Below are positions 16,937-25,907 of a stretch of 64,000 nucleotides of DNA, one piece after another. Each line of letters starts with the position of its first letter. The first letter of the stretch is position 1. Source of the DNA: Mycolicibacterium sp. P9-64 (lineage in GTDB: Bacteria; Actinomycetota; Actinomycetes; Mycobacteriales; Mycobacteriaceae); NCBI RefSeq assembly GCF_008329605.1, contig NZ_NPKO01000001.1, forward strand, positions 372,001-436,000. The letters run 5' to 3'. The position numbers and the translations under genes are program-made. Under the pieces are notes generated by a model, which had not been told where the DNA came from, searched no databases, and saw only the letters and a list, made by a program, of their open reading frames with translations.

Positions 16937-18304
16937 TCATCGCGGCGTGGTATCGACGAGGGGAGTGGTCGGCGTCGTCGCAGCCGGCCCGGTGAGGATG
17001 TCGTCCACGCGCTTGCGCTCCGCCTCGCCCCATGTCTCCCGAGTGACCAGGACTCCGATGAGGCCGACGACGCCGGCGAACATGTACAGAAGTGCACCCC
17101 CGGCCCACCCAAAGGTGGCCGCCAAAGCGCCGGCGGCGAACGGCGCGAAGCCAGCGATACTCGCCGCGACCTGATAGCCGAGTGACACGCCCGAATTGCG
17201 CGTGTTCGTTGGGAACAGCTCGCCGAACCACGCGCCCTGGACGCCGGCCAGCCCTGCCCAGATCACGCCGATGCCGATCACGTAGACAACGGTGATGAGG
17301 AACGGGTTTCCTCCGTTGGTGAGCAGGAACATCGGGAAGCCGAACGAGATCATCACGACGGTTGCGATCACGTAGACCGTCTTGCGGCCCACTCTGTCGG
17401 AGATGGCCCCGGATGCGATGACCCCGGGAATTGCGACCAGGCACGCGATCAGGAGCGCGATGAGGGTGCTCTGCTTGGCATCCGCATGGCTTCTGTTGAT
17501 GTGCCCCAGTAGGAACGTGGCCACGATGTAGTAGCTGCACGACTCGACGATGCGGAGCGCGATGACCTGCAGGATCGTGCGCCACCCCTTCCGAACCACT
17601 TCGCCCACAGGGTTCTTGAGAATCTCGCCGGTCTCCTTCACGTGCTCGAAGTCCGGGGACTCCTCCAGCTTCAGTCGAACGAAGAGACCCACGCCCACCA
17701 GGAGTGCGCTTGCGAGGAAGGGAAGCCGCCATGCCCAGTCGTTGTCGAGTTGGCCGGAAGCGATGAAGACGATGGTGGCGAGAGCGATGCCGGCCGGGCT
17801 ACCGGCTTGCGGAATCGCCGAGTAAGCGCCCTTGCGCCGCCACGGGGCGTGCTCGTAGACCATCATGACCGCGCCACCCCATTCGGCGCCGTACGCGAGG
17901 CCCTGAATCAGGCGCACGGACACGAGGATGATCGGAGCGGCGATACCGATCTGCGCGTAGGTCGGCAGGAGGCCGATCGCGAAGGTGGCGAAACCCATGA
18001 CGAGGAGCGATGTCACGAGCACGGGCTTTCGGCCGAACCTGTCGCCGAAGTGTCCGCCGAGCGCGCCGCCGAGCGGCCGGGCGAGGAAGCCCACACCGAA
18101 GGTCAACAGCGCGAGAAGGGTGCCCATCGTGGGGTTCTCGGATGGGAAGAACGCGTCCCCGAAGTACAGGGCGGAGGCGGTTCCGAAGGCGAGGAAATCG
18201 TAGTTCTCGATGCACGCACCGGTGCTGGCGGCAATCGCCGTCCTGAGTCGTCCTGGCGTACCGGCGGCAGCTTCGCGCTGCTCGGCGGCGGTCGGTTGGG
18301 TCAT
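16937..18304 (-). CDS. MFS transporter, metabolite:H+ symporter (MHS) type
   Basis: A 455-aa protein with about twelve membrane segments. The cytoplasmic loop motif GHFGDRFGRKPVL after TM2 and its second-half counterpart GAISDRVGRKTVY mark the major facilitator superfamily. The N-terminal ACIENYDFLAFGTASALYF matches the MHS group, which imports organic acids such as shikimate, ketoglutarate or aromatic acids with protons. It starts 67 bp after the YciI gene on the minus strand, in a unit with a 3-hydroxyisobutyrate-dehydrogenase-like enzyme. It is therefore the probable uptake system for the acid degraded by the surrounding cluster. The substrate is not readable from sequence. Confidence 0.92.
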   Translation of the reverse strand: MTQPTAAEQREAAAGTPGRLRTAIAASTGACIENYDFLAFGTASALYFGDAFFPSENPTMGTLLALLTFGVGFLARPLGGALGGHFGDRFGRKPVLVTSLLVMGFATFAIGLLPTYAQIGIAAPIILVSVRLIQGLAYGAEWGGAVMMVYEHAPWRRKGAYSAIPQAGSPAGIALATIVFIASGQLDNDWAWRLPFLASALLVGVGLFVRLKLEESPDFEHVKETGEILKNPVGEVVRKGWRTILQVIALRIVESCSYYIVATFLLGHINRSHADAKQSTLIALLIACLVAIPGVIASGAISDRVGRKTVYVIATVVMISFGFPMFLLTNGGNPFLITVVYVIGIGVIWAGLAGVQGAWFGELFPTNTRNSGVSLGYQVAASIAGFAPFAAGALAATFGWAGGALLYMFAGVVGLIGVLVTRETWGEAERKRVDDILTGPAATTPTTPLVDTTPR

Positions 18305-18371
18305 GCTGGTGTCTCCTCGAGTAGCGGCTGTCGTGGCGGGTCTAGTGAGAAGCGTTCAGAGGTCGAAGAAC

Positions 18372-18683
18372 TCAGAGTTCAGCTGGTGCGGTCAAGGCGT
18401 CGAGCGAAGCGCCGAGCACGGGTGTCCAACTGCGGATGTCGGCCGACATGAGAACCCCGGCGGTCGAGAAGGGATCGCTGCTGACGATCTCTCGGACGGC
18501 GTCGATGTCGGGTGCGTCGAAGATCAACATGGCACCGGGGGGGTCGTCGGGGGCGAAGCCGCCGGCGAGCACGAGCCGACCTAGGTCGACGAGGGTGCCG
18601 AGGTACGCGCGGTGATCCGGTCGAACCCGGTCACGCGTGTCAGCGTCGTCCGAATAGCTGTAGATGGCGACGAACATGGGCAT
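18372..18683 (-). CDS. YciI-family protein
   Basis: A 103-aa small protein with the YciI / dimeric alpha-beta barrel pattern. The RPDHRAYLGTLVDLGRLVLAGGF segment contains the conserved His and Gly residues, followed by GAMLIFDAPD and the SDPFSTAGVL strand. Relatives are structurally close to muconolactone isomerase, and some act as dehydrochlorinases or isomerases in catabolic operons. It lies between the HIBADH-like gene and the MFS gene, so an isomerase role in the same pathway is a fair guess but unproven. Confidence 0.85.
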   Translation of the reverse strand: MPMFVAIYSYSDDADTRDRVRPDHRAYLGTLVDLGRLVLAGGFAPDDPPGAMLIFDAPDIDAVREIVSSDPFSTAGVLMSADIRSWTPVLGASLDALTAPAEL

Positions 18684-18741
18684 TTCGGTTTCCCGTTCTT
18701 CTGTGGAGGATGATTTCCCCTGGTGGAGAGGCGTTTAGCGT

Positions 18742-19626
18742 TCAGCTCAGGTACGCGTGGACGATCTGGCTGTCGTCGCTCTCCAGGAGGCCGAGTTCGG
18801 CTGCGAGGAGGTACTGTTCGCGTGCGGCGTTGAGGAGCGGCGTTCGGGCGCCACGTGCTCCGGCCTCAGCCTCCACGAGCCCGCTGTCCTTCTCGAGGAT
18901 CGCCAACCGGGTACGGACGTCCGGTGTCGTCGTGAAATCGGCCATGCGGGGACCACGTTCCTGTGCGAACCAGGACGTCCCGGCGCCGCTGTTGATCACC
19001 TGGACCGCTTTCGCGGGATCGAGTCCGAGGTTGACTGCGAGGGCGACGGCTTCCGCGGCGGCGGTCAGGTGTACGGCACAGCACAGCTGGTTGACGAGTT
19101 TCATCGACTGACCGTCGCCGATGCGCTCACCGACGTCCGTCGTCGTGCCGAGGACGGAGAGGACTCGCTTAGCCTCGTCGATCGCGTCGCAGTCTCCGGC
19201 CGCCAGGAAGTGCAGCGCTCCGCTCTGGGCCCCCGGCACTCCACCCGTCATCGGTGTGTCGACGACACGGAAACCCGCAGACGTCAGAACGGCCGCTGAC
19301 TCCGACGCTGCAGCGGGGCCCACGGTCGAGCAGATCACCCACAGTTCGAATGACGCGGAGTCGCGCGCGGCACCCTTGGCGGCGGCCTCGATCAGTTGCG
19401 GGCCCGTGGCCACAGTGACGAGGACGACGCCGGACGAGGGCATGACGGAGACGTCCGGGTACGCCGACAGGTCTCGTGTGAGCGCGTCTTCTCGGGCGGT
19501 GGGGCTCGGGTCTACCACCGCGACGTCGAGTCCATTAGCGCGAAGGCGTTGTGCCATCGGCATTCCCATGGCGCCGGCACCGATGACGATGACGTCGTGC
19601 GAGGGTGTGGCCTGTTCTGTGGTCAT
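18742..19626 (-). CDS. NAD(P)-dependent beta-hydroxyacid dehydrogenase, 3-hydroxyisobutyrate-dehydrogenase-like (copy 1)
   Basis: A 294-aa protein with an N-terminal Rossmann motif GAGAMGMPMAQRL, the substrate-binding DTPMTGGVPGAQSG (the family's xxPVSGG site) and the active-site Lys in GDGQSMKLVNQL. The C-terminal helical domain carries EAVALAVNLGLDP. Family members oxidise 3-hydroxy acids reversibly with NAD(P). A close paralogue lies at 31031; both end in (E)DDSQ(L/I)(V/I)HAY. The gene is divergent from the VOC gene at 20068, with a 441-bp regulatory spacer between. Its downstream neighbours are YciI and an MFS importer, so it probably acts on an acid imported by that transporter. Confidence 0.9.
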   Translation of the reverse strand: MTTEQATPSHDVIVIGAGAMGMPMAQRLRANGLDVAVVDPSPTAREDALTRDLSAYPDVSVMPSSGVVLVTVATGPQLIEAAAKGAARDSASFELWVICSTVGPAAASESAAVLTSAGFRVVDTPMTGGVPGAQSGALHFLAAGDCDAIDEAKRVLSVLGTTTDVGERIGDGQSMKLVNQLCCAVHLTAAAEAVALAVNLGLDPAKAVQVINSGAGTSWFAQERGPRMADFTTTPDVRTRLAILEKDSGLVEAEAGARGARTPLLNAAREQYLLAAELGLLESDDSQIVHAYLS

Positions 19627-20067
19627 TTGGCAGTGTTCTTTTCAGTCAGTACGAGGCGCGGCGGTGGACGTGAAGCACTGCGACACAACGACATTCCCCA
19701 CCTAGGCTGCTGTGATTACCGCCGTGTTGGTGAAACGTTGTGGCGCTCGTCACCGAGACATGTTGAAGATAGGACGCCAACTAGGTCCTGTCCAAGACGT
19801 ATTTACTATGGGATTGATATCAACGGGCGCAATAATTTTCAGGTGGACACGGAATATCGACGCCCGACATGTCGCCGGATTATGCCGGTGGCGTAGCACT
19901 CGGTCGCTGAATTGATGACAAACGAAACAACAATCCAAGAGGTGATCGGTATTGGATTTCACGACTTCGGTTGGGACACGATGGGCACGGACACGTCGTC
20001 GCAACCGTGCACTCGGAGGCCGGAGGCCGGCACGTCTGGATCGCACCTCCAAATGAAGGGCTACACA
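19627..20067. promoter_or_regulatory. Divergent intergenic region, promoters for both flanking units
   Basis: 441 bp without a convincing gene. The DNA is AT-richer than its surroundings. It contains a GTATTGGA box at 19949-19956 that recurs upstream of three other genes of the cluster (22397, 29956 on minus, 30945 as GTGTTGGA). No perfect long palindrome is visible. Confidence 0.55.
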
Positions 20068-20520
20068 ATGAAACTGCGTCTACACCACGTCAATGTGGTC
20101 TCCGACAACATGGACGAGCTGCACGACTTCTACGCCCTCCTCGGGCTCGACGTCGATCCTCTCCCTCCGATGATCGAGCACCTCGGACACCAGAACGATC
20201 GGGCCGACGCCGGGGAGGACGACAAGTGGAATCGGAACGTCACCTTCTTCAATGCTCGCGGTGGGGAGGACGTCGATCTGCAGATCCACGCGACCCGCCG
20301 GCAGGCGTTCCTTGCCGCACGTATGGGCCACACCATCAACCCGCTCGTCACCGGGCACTTCGCCTTCCGCACCGACGACATCGACGCGGTTCGTAAGCAC
20401 CTGACCGACAACGGGATTCCGTTTTCCGACTGGGGCGAGTGGGCAGTGAAGAACTGGGACCAGATCTTCTTCAACGATCCCGCGGGCAACATCATCGAAG
20501 TTCACCAGGTGCGTGAATGA
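20068..20520 (+). CDS. VOC-family (glyoxalase/dioxygenase fold) protein, copy 1
   Basis: A 150-aa protein with two beta-alpha-beta-beta-beta modules of the vicinal oxygen chelate superfamily. LHHVNVVSDNMDELHDFY opens the first module and HFAFRTDDIDAV the second; NDPAGNIIEVHQ carries the final metal-ligand Glu. Candidate metal ligands are the His in LHHVN, the His in TGHFAF and the Glu in NIIEVH. The ATG at 20068 is preferred because GAAGGG precedes it and the paralogue at 29413 begins with the same MKLRLHHVNVVSDNM. It overlaps the epimerase-like gene by four bases, so the two are translationally coupled. The reaction is unknown; an isomerase, lyase or dioxygenase step in acid catabolism is possible. 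Confidence 0.88.
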   Translation: MKLRLHHVNVVSDNMDELHDFYALLGLDVDPLPPMIEHLGHQNDRADAGEDDKWNRNVTFFNARGGEDVDLQIHATRRQAFLAARMGHTINPLVTGHFAFRTDDIDAVRKHLTDNGIPFSDWGEWAVKNWDQIFFNDPAGNIIEVHQVRE

Positions 20521-21428
20521 GTCTGCGCGTCTTCGTCACCGGCGCAACGGGTTACATCGGCGGGTCGGTGGCCGCTTCGCTGATCGCACGAGGGCACCAG
20601 GTGCGCGGGTTGGTGCGTGACGAGCAAGCTGCCAAGCAACTCGAGACGATGAACGTCGATCCGGTGCTCGGCTCGCTGGACGACGACGACGTCCTGCTAG
20701 CCGAGGCCGCACGTGCAGACGTGGTCATCAACGCCGCCAGCAGTGATCACCGCGGCGCCATCGACACCCTAGCCGCGGCCTTGGCCGGCACCGGGAAGAC
20801 GTTCCTCCACACCAGCGGTTCGAGCATCGTCGGGACCGTGGATTGCGGTGAGCCTACCGAGGAGATCTGGGACGAACGCATCATGGATGTGGGCTCGACG
20901 TGGAAGCCGCACGAGATCAAAGCGTCTCGAGTCGATCTCGACCACCACGTGCTCGATCTCGGCCACAGGGGTGTTCGTAGCCTGGTCCTGTGCAACTCCC
21001 TCGTGTACGGACGGGGGTTCGGCCTGCGGCAGGACAGTCTGCAGGTTCCCGCTCTGATCAGCTACGCCCTTCGCCGCGGTGTCGCTCCGATGATCGGGGC
21101 GGGCGCGAACGTCTGGTCCACGGTTCACATCGGTGACGTGTGCCGCCTGTACACGCGTGTCGTAGAGGATCAATCGGCCCACGGGTTCTACTTCGTGGAG
21201 TCCGGCGAGGCGTCCTTCGCCGACATGGCTGCGGCGATCGTTGATCGATTCGAACTACAGGGGGTCCGCTCGCTGACCCTCGACGAAGCGGCTGCTGAAT
21301 GGCCTTTCAACATGGCCGCCTTCTCCCTGGGTTCCAACAGTCGCGTGAGAGGAACGCGGGCGCCGACGGAGTTGGGCTGGACCCCCAAGCACACTGCTGG
21401 AGTCCTGCACTGGATCGGGTGCTGCTGA
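20517..21428 (+). CDS. NAD-dependent epimerase/dehydratase-like (extended SDR), atypical active site
   Basis: A 303-aa extended SDR with the nucleotide motif TGATGYIGG and HTSGSSIVG for the catalytic Ser region. The expected YxxxK is not seen: the corresponding place reads KPHEIKASRVD, lacking the Tyr. The protein may therefore be a reductase with an altered mechanism, an NmrA-like sensor or a non-oxidoreductase. The start overlaps the VOC stop (ATGA), so the two genes form one unit. It ends 15 bp before the convergent LysR gene. Confidence 0.82.
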   Translation: MSLRVFVTGATGYIGGSVAASLIARGHQVRGLVRDEQAAKQLETMNVDPVLGSLDDDDVLLAEAARADVVINAASSDHRGAIDTLAAALAGTGKTFLHTSGSSIVGTVDCGEPTEEIWDERIMDVGSTWKPHEIKASRVDLDHHVLDLGHRGVRSLVLCNSLVYGRGFGLRQDSLQVPALISYALRRGVAPMIGAGANVWSTVHIGDVCRLYTRVVEDQSAHGFYFVESGEASFADMAAAIVDRFELQGVRSLTLDEAAAEWPFNMAAFSLGSNSRVRGTRAPTELGWTPKHTAGVLHWIGCC

Positions 21429-21443
21429 GTTCGGCCCCCTTGC

Positions 21444-22340
21444 CTAGCCGTCGTCGAGAGTGAGCAGGTCGTTCACCACCGCGCGCAGCGCCGGGCTGTC
21501 ATCGTCGCGTCGCCATGCCGCGCGCATGTCGACGTCGAGACCGGGTGTCTTATCCAGAAGGGGCAGGAAGACGACGTGCGGGTCGGATGCGTTGCGTGCC
21601 ACCGACTCCAGCGTCAGGTGGCAGCCGACCTCAGCGCTGACCAACGCCAACGCCGTCTGCGTGTCTGGCGCCACCTGCACGACGTCGGCAAGAAACCCGG
21701 CGGTTCGGGCGAGCCTACGCAACCGGTCAGGTAGCACCGAGCCCTCATGTTGCGGCAGCGATACGAAGCCGTCGCCGGCGAGCTGACTGATCGAAACCCG
21801 TGGTGCGCCCGCAAGGGCGTGTGTGTCCGGCACGGCCACCACGAGCGAGTCGGGCATCACGACCTGCGAGGAGATCTCGGACGGAACGACATCCCAGCGA
21901 CCGAGAGCGATATCGGTGTCGCCTTGAAGTAGCCGCTTCATCGCCGGTTGAGCGAAATTCTGGCTCGAGAGCTCGAGTTGGATTCCCGGCCGCTGGGAAC
22001 GGACCACCCTGGCCAGCCGCGCTACCAGGCGGTGGGTGGAGACGCCCGCGAAGGCTATGCGCACCAAACCCACTTCGCCCTCACCCGCCGTGCGAGCGGC
22101 CGTGTCGGCCCGTCGAAGGGCTTGCAGCACCTCCCGCGCCGGATTTACCATGGCCTGCCCGCTGGCGGTCAGCCTGACGGATCGCGTATTGCGATCGAAT
22201 AGCCGCGTCCCCAGCTCACGTTCCAGTTGCTTGATGGTTCGGCTGAGCGGTGGCTGTGCGACATGGAGCCGTTCGGCTGCCCGGCCGAAATGCAACTCGT
22301 CGGCTACCGCCAAGAAGGCTCGTACCTGTTCGACATTCAC
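21444..22340 (-). CDS. LysR-family transcriptional regulator, copy 1
   Basis: About 298 aa, with an N-terminal winged HTH (VEQVRAFLAVADELHFGRAAERLHVAQPPLSRTIKQLERELG) and a C-terminal co-inducer domain of the periplasmic-binding fold. The frame extends upstream to an ATG at 22388, but the GTG at 22340 is preferred: family members start at this point, and the longer version would put the palindromic operator at 22362-22380 inside the gene. The FGRAAERLHVAQPPLSR recognition helix is of the type that controls aromatic and hydroxy-acid catabolism. It is divergent from the acyl-CoA dehydrogenase operon, its likely target. A second regulator of the same type lies at 30017. Confidence 0.9.
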   Translation of the reverse strand: MNVEQVRAFLAVADELHFGRAAERLHVAQPPLSRTIKQLERELGTRLFDRNTRSVRLTASGQAMVNPAREVLQALRRADTAARTAGEGEVGLVRIAFAGVSTHRLVARLARVVRSQRPGIQLELSSQNFAQPAMKRLLQGDTDIALGRWDVVPSEISSQVVMPDSLVVAVPDTHALAGAPRVSISQLAGDGFVSLPQHEGSVLPDRLRRLARTAGFLADVVQVAPDTQTALALVSAEVGCHLTLESVARNASDPHVVFLPLLDKTPGLDVDMRAAWRRDDDSPALRAVVNDLLTLDDG

Positions 22341-22361
22341 GCTGCACCCGATCTCTTCCGT

Positions 22362-22380
22362 TGATACTCCAGAAGTATCA
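22362..22380. promoter_or_regulatory. Probable LysR binding site
   Basis: A perfect inverted repeat TGATACT-CCAGA-AGTATCA (7-bp arms) fits the LysR T-N11-A rule. It lies 22 bp before the LysR start and 58 bp before the acyl-CoA dehydrogenase start. Confidence 0.82.
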
Positions 22381-22437
22381 CAGAGCAACTGATCAAGTAT
22401 TGGACTGAGCTAAATCATGCGGGAATAGTTGACTCTC

Positions 22438-23616
22438 ATGTACACCGGCAACCCCGACGTTCCCGACGACGTATTCACCGACGTCCTCAAACAGATCGGG
22501 GCGTTCGTACGCACCGCCGTGATGCCCCGCGAACTCGAGATCATGGCCACCGACGCGATCCCGCCCGATCTGCGTGCGCACGCCGCGGACATGGGCCTGT
22601 TCGGCTACGCCATCCCACAGGAGTGGGGTGGCCTCGGACTGGACATGGTGCAGGACGTAGAGGTCGCAATGGAACTCGGCTACACGTCGCTGTCGTTGCG
22701 CTCGATGTTCGGGACCAACAACGGCATCGCCGGGCAGGTGCTCGTCGGGTTCGGCACCGACGAACAGAGGGCACAGTGGCTGCCGGGTATCGCGTCCGGT
22801 GAGATCGTCGCGTCATTCGCATTGACAGAGCCCGGAGCGGGGTCCAACCCGGCGGGCCTCAAGACGACGGCCAAGCCCGACGGCGACGGCTGGATGCTCA
22901 ACGGCACCAAGCAGTTCATCACCAATGCCACCGAGGCGGGTCTGTTCGTCGTGTTCGCCCGCACGGCACCTGCGACCGAAACGAGTACCGGCATCGCGGT
23001 GTTCCTGGTGCCGGCCGACGCCGCCGGAATCACCGTGGGAGCCAAGGACGCCAAGATGGGGCAAGAAGGTTCGCGCACCGCCGACGTGTCCTTCGCGGAC
23101 GTGCGTGTCGGCCCCGAGGCGCTTGTCGGAGGGGACGGCGACATCGGCTACCGAGCCGCGATGACGTCGTTGGCGCGCGGCCGCATCCACATCGCCGCAC
23201 TGTCGGTCGGTACGGCACAACGAGCCCTCGACGAGTCGGTCGCATACGCGGCGGCCGCCACCCAGGGCGGCACTCCCATCGGAAACTTCCAACTCGTCCA
23301 GGCGATGATCGCCGACCAGCAGACGGGAGTACTGGCCGGTCGGGCGATGGTTCGCGAGGCCGCGAGGCTCTACGTCACCGGTGAGGACAGAAGGATCGCG
23401 CCGTCTGCGGCCAAGTTGTTCTGCACCGAGATGGTCGGCAGGAATGCGGACTTGGCCGTGCAGGTGCACGGCGGCGCGGGCTACATGCGCGAAGTGGCCG
23501 TCGAGCGGATCTTCCGCGATGTCCGCCTCCTGCGCCTGTACGAGGGCACCAGCGAGATCCAGCGCCTCATCATCGGCGGCGGCCTGGTCCGGCAAGCTCA
23601 GCGCGGCGCGTCGTGA
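22438..23616 (+). CDS. Acyl-CoA dehydrogenase
   Basis: A 392-aa FAD enzyme of the acyl-CoA dehydrogenase family. SFALTEPGAGSN and the GTKQFITNA segment form the FAD/substrate region. QVHGGAGYM and RDVRLLRLYEGTSEIQRLIIG form the C-terminal block, with the catalytic Glu in YEGTSEIQ. The enzyme makes the alpha-beta double bond of an acyl-CoA and passes electrons to ETF. A TTG start nine bases upstream is possible, but the ATG at 22438 is more natural. The gene leads an operon with a class III CoA-transferase (four-base overlap) and a FabG-like SDR, which together can activate, desaturate and oxidise an imported acid. Control by the divergent LysR is likely. Confidence 0.94.
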   Translation: MYTGNPDVPDDVFTDVLKQIGAFVRTAVMPRELEIMATDAIPPDLRAHAADMGLFGYAIPQEWGGLGLDMVQDVEVAMELGYTSLSLRSMFGTNNGIAGQVLVGFGTDEQRAQWLPGIASGEIVASFALTEPGAGSNPAGLKTTAKPDGDGWMLNGTKQFITNATEAGLFVVFARTAPATETSTGIAVFLVPADAAGITVGAKDAKMGQEGSRTADVSFADVRVGPEALVGGDGDIGYRAAMTSLARGRIHIAALSVGTAQRALDESVAYAAAATQGGTPIGNFQLVQAMIADQQTGVLAGRAMVREAARLYVTGEDRRIAPSAAKLFCTEMVGRNADLAVQVHGGAGYMREVAVERIFRDVRLLRLYEGTSEIQRLIIGGGLVRQAQRGAS

Positions 23617-24824
23617 CGCTCCCCCTCGAGGGGGTCACGGTCGTCGCGATCGAGCAGGCGGTCGCCGCACCGCTCGCCACCCGCAGCCTCGCCGACCTCG
23701 GCGCCCGCGTCATCAAGGTGGAACGGATCGACGGCGGCGACTTGGCGCGCGGATACGACAACGTGGTGCACGGCACCGGTGCCCACTTCGTCTGGCTCAA
23801 CCGCGGCAAGGAGTCACTTGCTGTTGACCTCAAAACGGAACGCGGTCGCGACATCGTCCGCCGTTTGATCGACCAGGCGGATGTCTTCCTGCAGAACCTC
23901 GCACCGGGAGCGGCCGAACGCCTCGGCTTCGGAGCGGACGAACTCCGCTCCGTGCAAGACGAACTCGTTGTTGTGAACATGTCGGGCTTCGGGCGCGGTG
24001 GCCCGATGGAGCAACGCAAGGCCTACGACATGCTCATCCAGGCCGAGGCGGGTCTCATCTCGATCACCGGGACACCGGATACGCCGGTGAAGACCGGCAT
24101 TCCCACCTCCGACATCGCCGCCGGAATGTACGCCTCCCAGGCAGTCCTCGCAGCCCTCCTGCGACGGTTCCGCACCGGTGCCGGTGCCACCATCGACGTC
24201 GCGATGCTCGACGCCACGGTCGAATGGATGGGTCACGCTCTGTACACCCAGATGCACACCGGAGCCCAGCCGCCGCGAATGGGACTGAGCCACAGTTCGA
24301 TCGCGCCCTACGATGCCTACCCGACGAGCGACGGCGAGGTTCTCATCGGCGTCCAGAACGACCGTGGCTGGCGCACGCTCGTCACCGAGGTGTTCGGAGC
24401 GCCCGAACTCGCTGAGGATCCGCGGTTCGCGACCAACGTTGCGCGAGTGCAGAATCGCCACGAATGCGACACCATCGTCGCCTCGCACACGCGGCGCTGG
24501 ATGGCCGCAGATCTCGACGTCCGCCTGGCGGCTGCCGGCGTCCCCGCCGCCCAGGTGAAGTATCTCGATCAGGTGCTCGAACACCCCCAACTGCGACAGC
24601 GGGATCGCTGGCGCACTGTCGACACCGAGCACGGGTCCACCGAGGCACTGTTGCCGCCCGCCACCTTCGCCGACGTCGAGGCGCGGATGGACGACGTACC
24701 CGCCCTTGGCCAGCACACCCACGCGCTGCTCGCGCAGGCCGGGCTGGACCCGGCGACCGTCGACGCGGCGATTGATGCGGGCATCGCCCACCAAGCCGAA
24801 CGATTCCAGCCGCTGCCGCGGTGA
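23613..24824 (+). CDS. Class III CoA-transferase (CaiB/BaiF family)
   Basis: A 403-aa protein with the family N terminus [33 protein letters not shown], the CoA-contacting [11 protein letters not shown] segment and the presumed catalytic Asp in [12 protein letters not shown]. Enzymes of this family move CoA from a donor acyl-CoA to a free acid through covalent aspartyl intermediates. The GTG start overlaps the acyl-CoA dehydrogenase stop by four bases, so it is coupled to it. It probably activates the acid whose CoA ester is then desaturated. The acid itself cannot be named. Confidence 0.93.
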   Translation: MTLPLEGVTVVAIEQAVAAPLATRSLADLGARVIKVERIDGGDLARGYDNVVHGTGAHFVWLNRGKESLAVDLKTERGRDIVRRLIDQADVFLQNLAPGAAERLGFGADELRSVQDELVVVNMSGFGRGGPMEQRKAYDMLIQAEAGLISITGTPDTPVKTGIPTSDIAAGMYASQAVLAALLRRFRTGAGATIDVAMLDATVEWMGHALYTQMHTGAQPPRMGLSHSSIAPYDAYPTSDGEVLIGVQNDRGWRTLVTEVFGAPELAEDPRFATNVARVQNRHECDTIVASHTRRWMAADLDVRLAAAGVPAAQVKYLDQVLEHPQLRQRDRWRTVDTEHGSTEALLPPATFADVEARMDDVPALGQHTHALLAQAGLDPATVDAAIDAGIAHQAERFQPLPR

Positions 24825-24838
24825 TGAAGGGAACTGAC

Positions 24839-25567
24839 ATGCTCACTGGCCGTACCGCCGTCATCACCGGAGGCGCGCAGGGCATCGGACTGGCGATCGC
24901 CACTCGATTCGCCGACCACGGTGCCCGAATCGTCATCGGGGACTTGGACGAAGCCAAAGCCAAGGAAGCAGCCGCCTCGCTCGATGCCGACGCGATCGGC
25001 GTGGGGTGCGACGTGGCCTCCGATGCCGACGTCGTGGCTCTGCTCGACGCCGCCACCGCGGCGTTCGGTTCGCTGAACGTCATGGTCAACAACGCGGGCA
25101 TCACCCGCGATGCCACGATGCGCAAGATGACCGAGGACCAGTTCGACGACGTCATCACCGTTCATTTGCGCGGCTGCTGGAACGGCACCCGCCGCGCCGC
25201 GGGCCTCATGCGGGAGACCGGTGGCGGGTCGATCGTCAACATGTCGTCCATCTCCGGCAAGGTCGGCTTCGTCGGGCAGACCAACTACTCGGCCGCGAAG
25301 GCGGGCATCGTCGGGCTATCTAAAGCGGCCGCCAAAGAGGTTGCTCATCTTGGTGTTCGGATCAACGTCATCCAGCCCGGCTTGATTCGAACCTCGATGA
25401 CCGAAGCCATGCCGAACCGGATCTGGGATCAGAAGCTGGCCGAGATCCCCATGGGACGGGCGGGTGAGCCCGACGAGATCGCCGGCGTGGCGTTGTTCTA
25501 CGCCTCGGATCTGTCGTCGTACATGACAGGCACGGTGGCCGAAGTAACGGGTGGCCGCCACATGTGA
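24839..25567 (+). CDS. FabG-like short-chain dehydrogenase
   Basis: A 242-aa classical SDR with [12 protein letters not shown], a catalytic Ser in [10 protein letters not shown] and active-site YSAAK. The pattern is that of 3-oxoacyl-ACP/3-hydroxyacyl-CoA reductases. In-frame starts exist at 24821 and 24824, but the ATG at 24839 follows a GAAGGGA ribosome-binding site and gives the usual short N terminus. It is the third gene of the acyl-CoA dehydrogenase / CoA-transferase operon and probably oxidises the 3-hydroxyacyl-CoA intermediate. No enoyl-CoA hydratase is seen next to it. Confidence 0.92.
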   Translation: MLTGRTAVITGGAQGIGLAIATRFADHGARIVIGDLDEAKAKEAAASLDADAIGVGCDVASDADVVALLDAATAAFGSLNVMVNNAGITRDATMRKMTEDQFDDVITVHLRGCWNGTRRAAGLMRETGGGSIVNMSSISGKVGFVGQTNYSAAKAGIVGLSKAAAKEVAHLGVRINVIQPGLIRTSMTEAMPNRIWDQKLAEIPMGRAGEPDEIAGVALFYASDLSSYMTGTVAEVTGGRHM

Positions 25568-25855
25568 CACCGATTCGGCGACTTCGGGCAGATGACTCGA
25601 CCTTCGGATTCAGCCCAGGAGCCAATCCGGGGGTGATCTCTACTGTTCCACCAGCCGGTCTCGGCGGCGACGTGGTACCCGCATCGCGCCGACGAACTAG
25701 GGCGACGGCCTCGCCGACATCGACGCGCTGTCGCGCCACTACACCGGAAATCGCGACCGAGCCCGAGTCGGCGCGTTGATAGGCGTTGATCGTGTGGGGT
25801 GTGCAGGAGAACGATGACCGGGCGACTGGGCGGCCGACGGACTGAAAGCAACGAA
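25568..25855. other. Intergenic region without a visible gene
   Basis: No frame here has a plausible start, ribosome-binding site or known motif. It separates the convergent operon and the Nramp-like gene. Confidence 0.6.
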
Positions 25856-25893
25856 CCGACGTCCCACCTCCGCAGCTGGTGGCAGGACGTCGG
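25856..25893. terminator. Hairpin terminator between convergent units
   Basis: An outer stem CCGACGTCC (25856-25864) pairs with GGACGTCGG (25885-25893), with an inner CACC/GGTG stem. It lies 14 bp beyond the Nramp-like stop on the minus strand and can serve both strands. It lacks a U-tract, as is usual in mycobacteria. Confidence 0.75.
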
Positions 25894-25907
25894 CCCGTGT
25901 CACAGGC

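Noticed and set aside
25564..25779. 71-aa ORF between the SDR and the Nramp-like gene
   Set aside because: No ribosome-binding site, no motif and low-complexity composition. Treated as intergenic.
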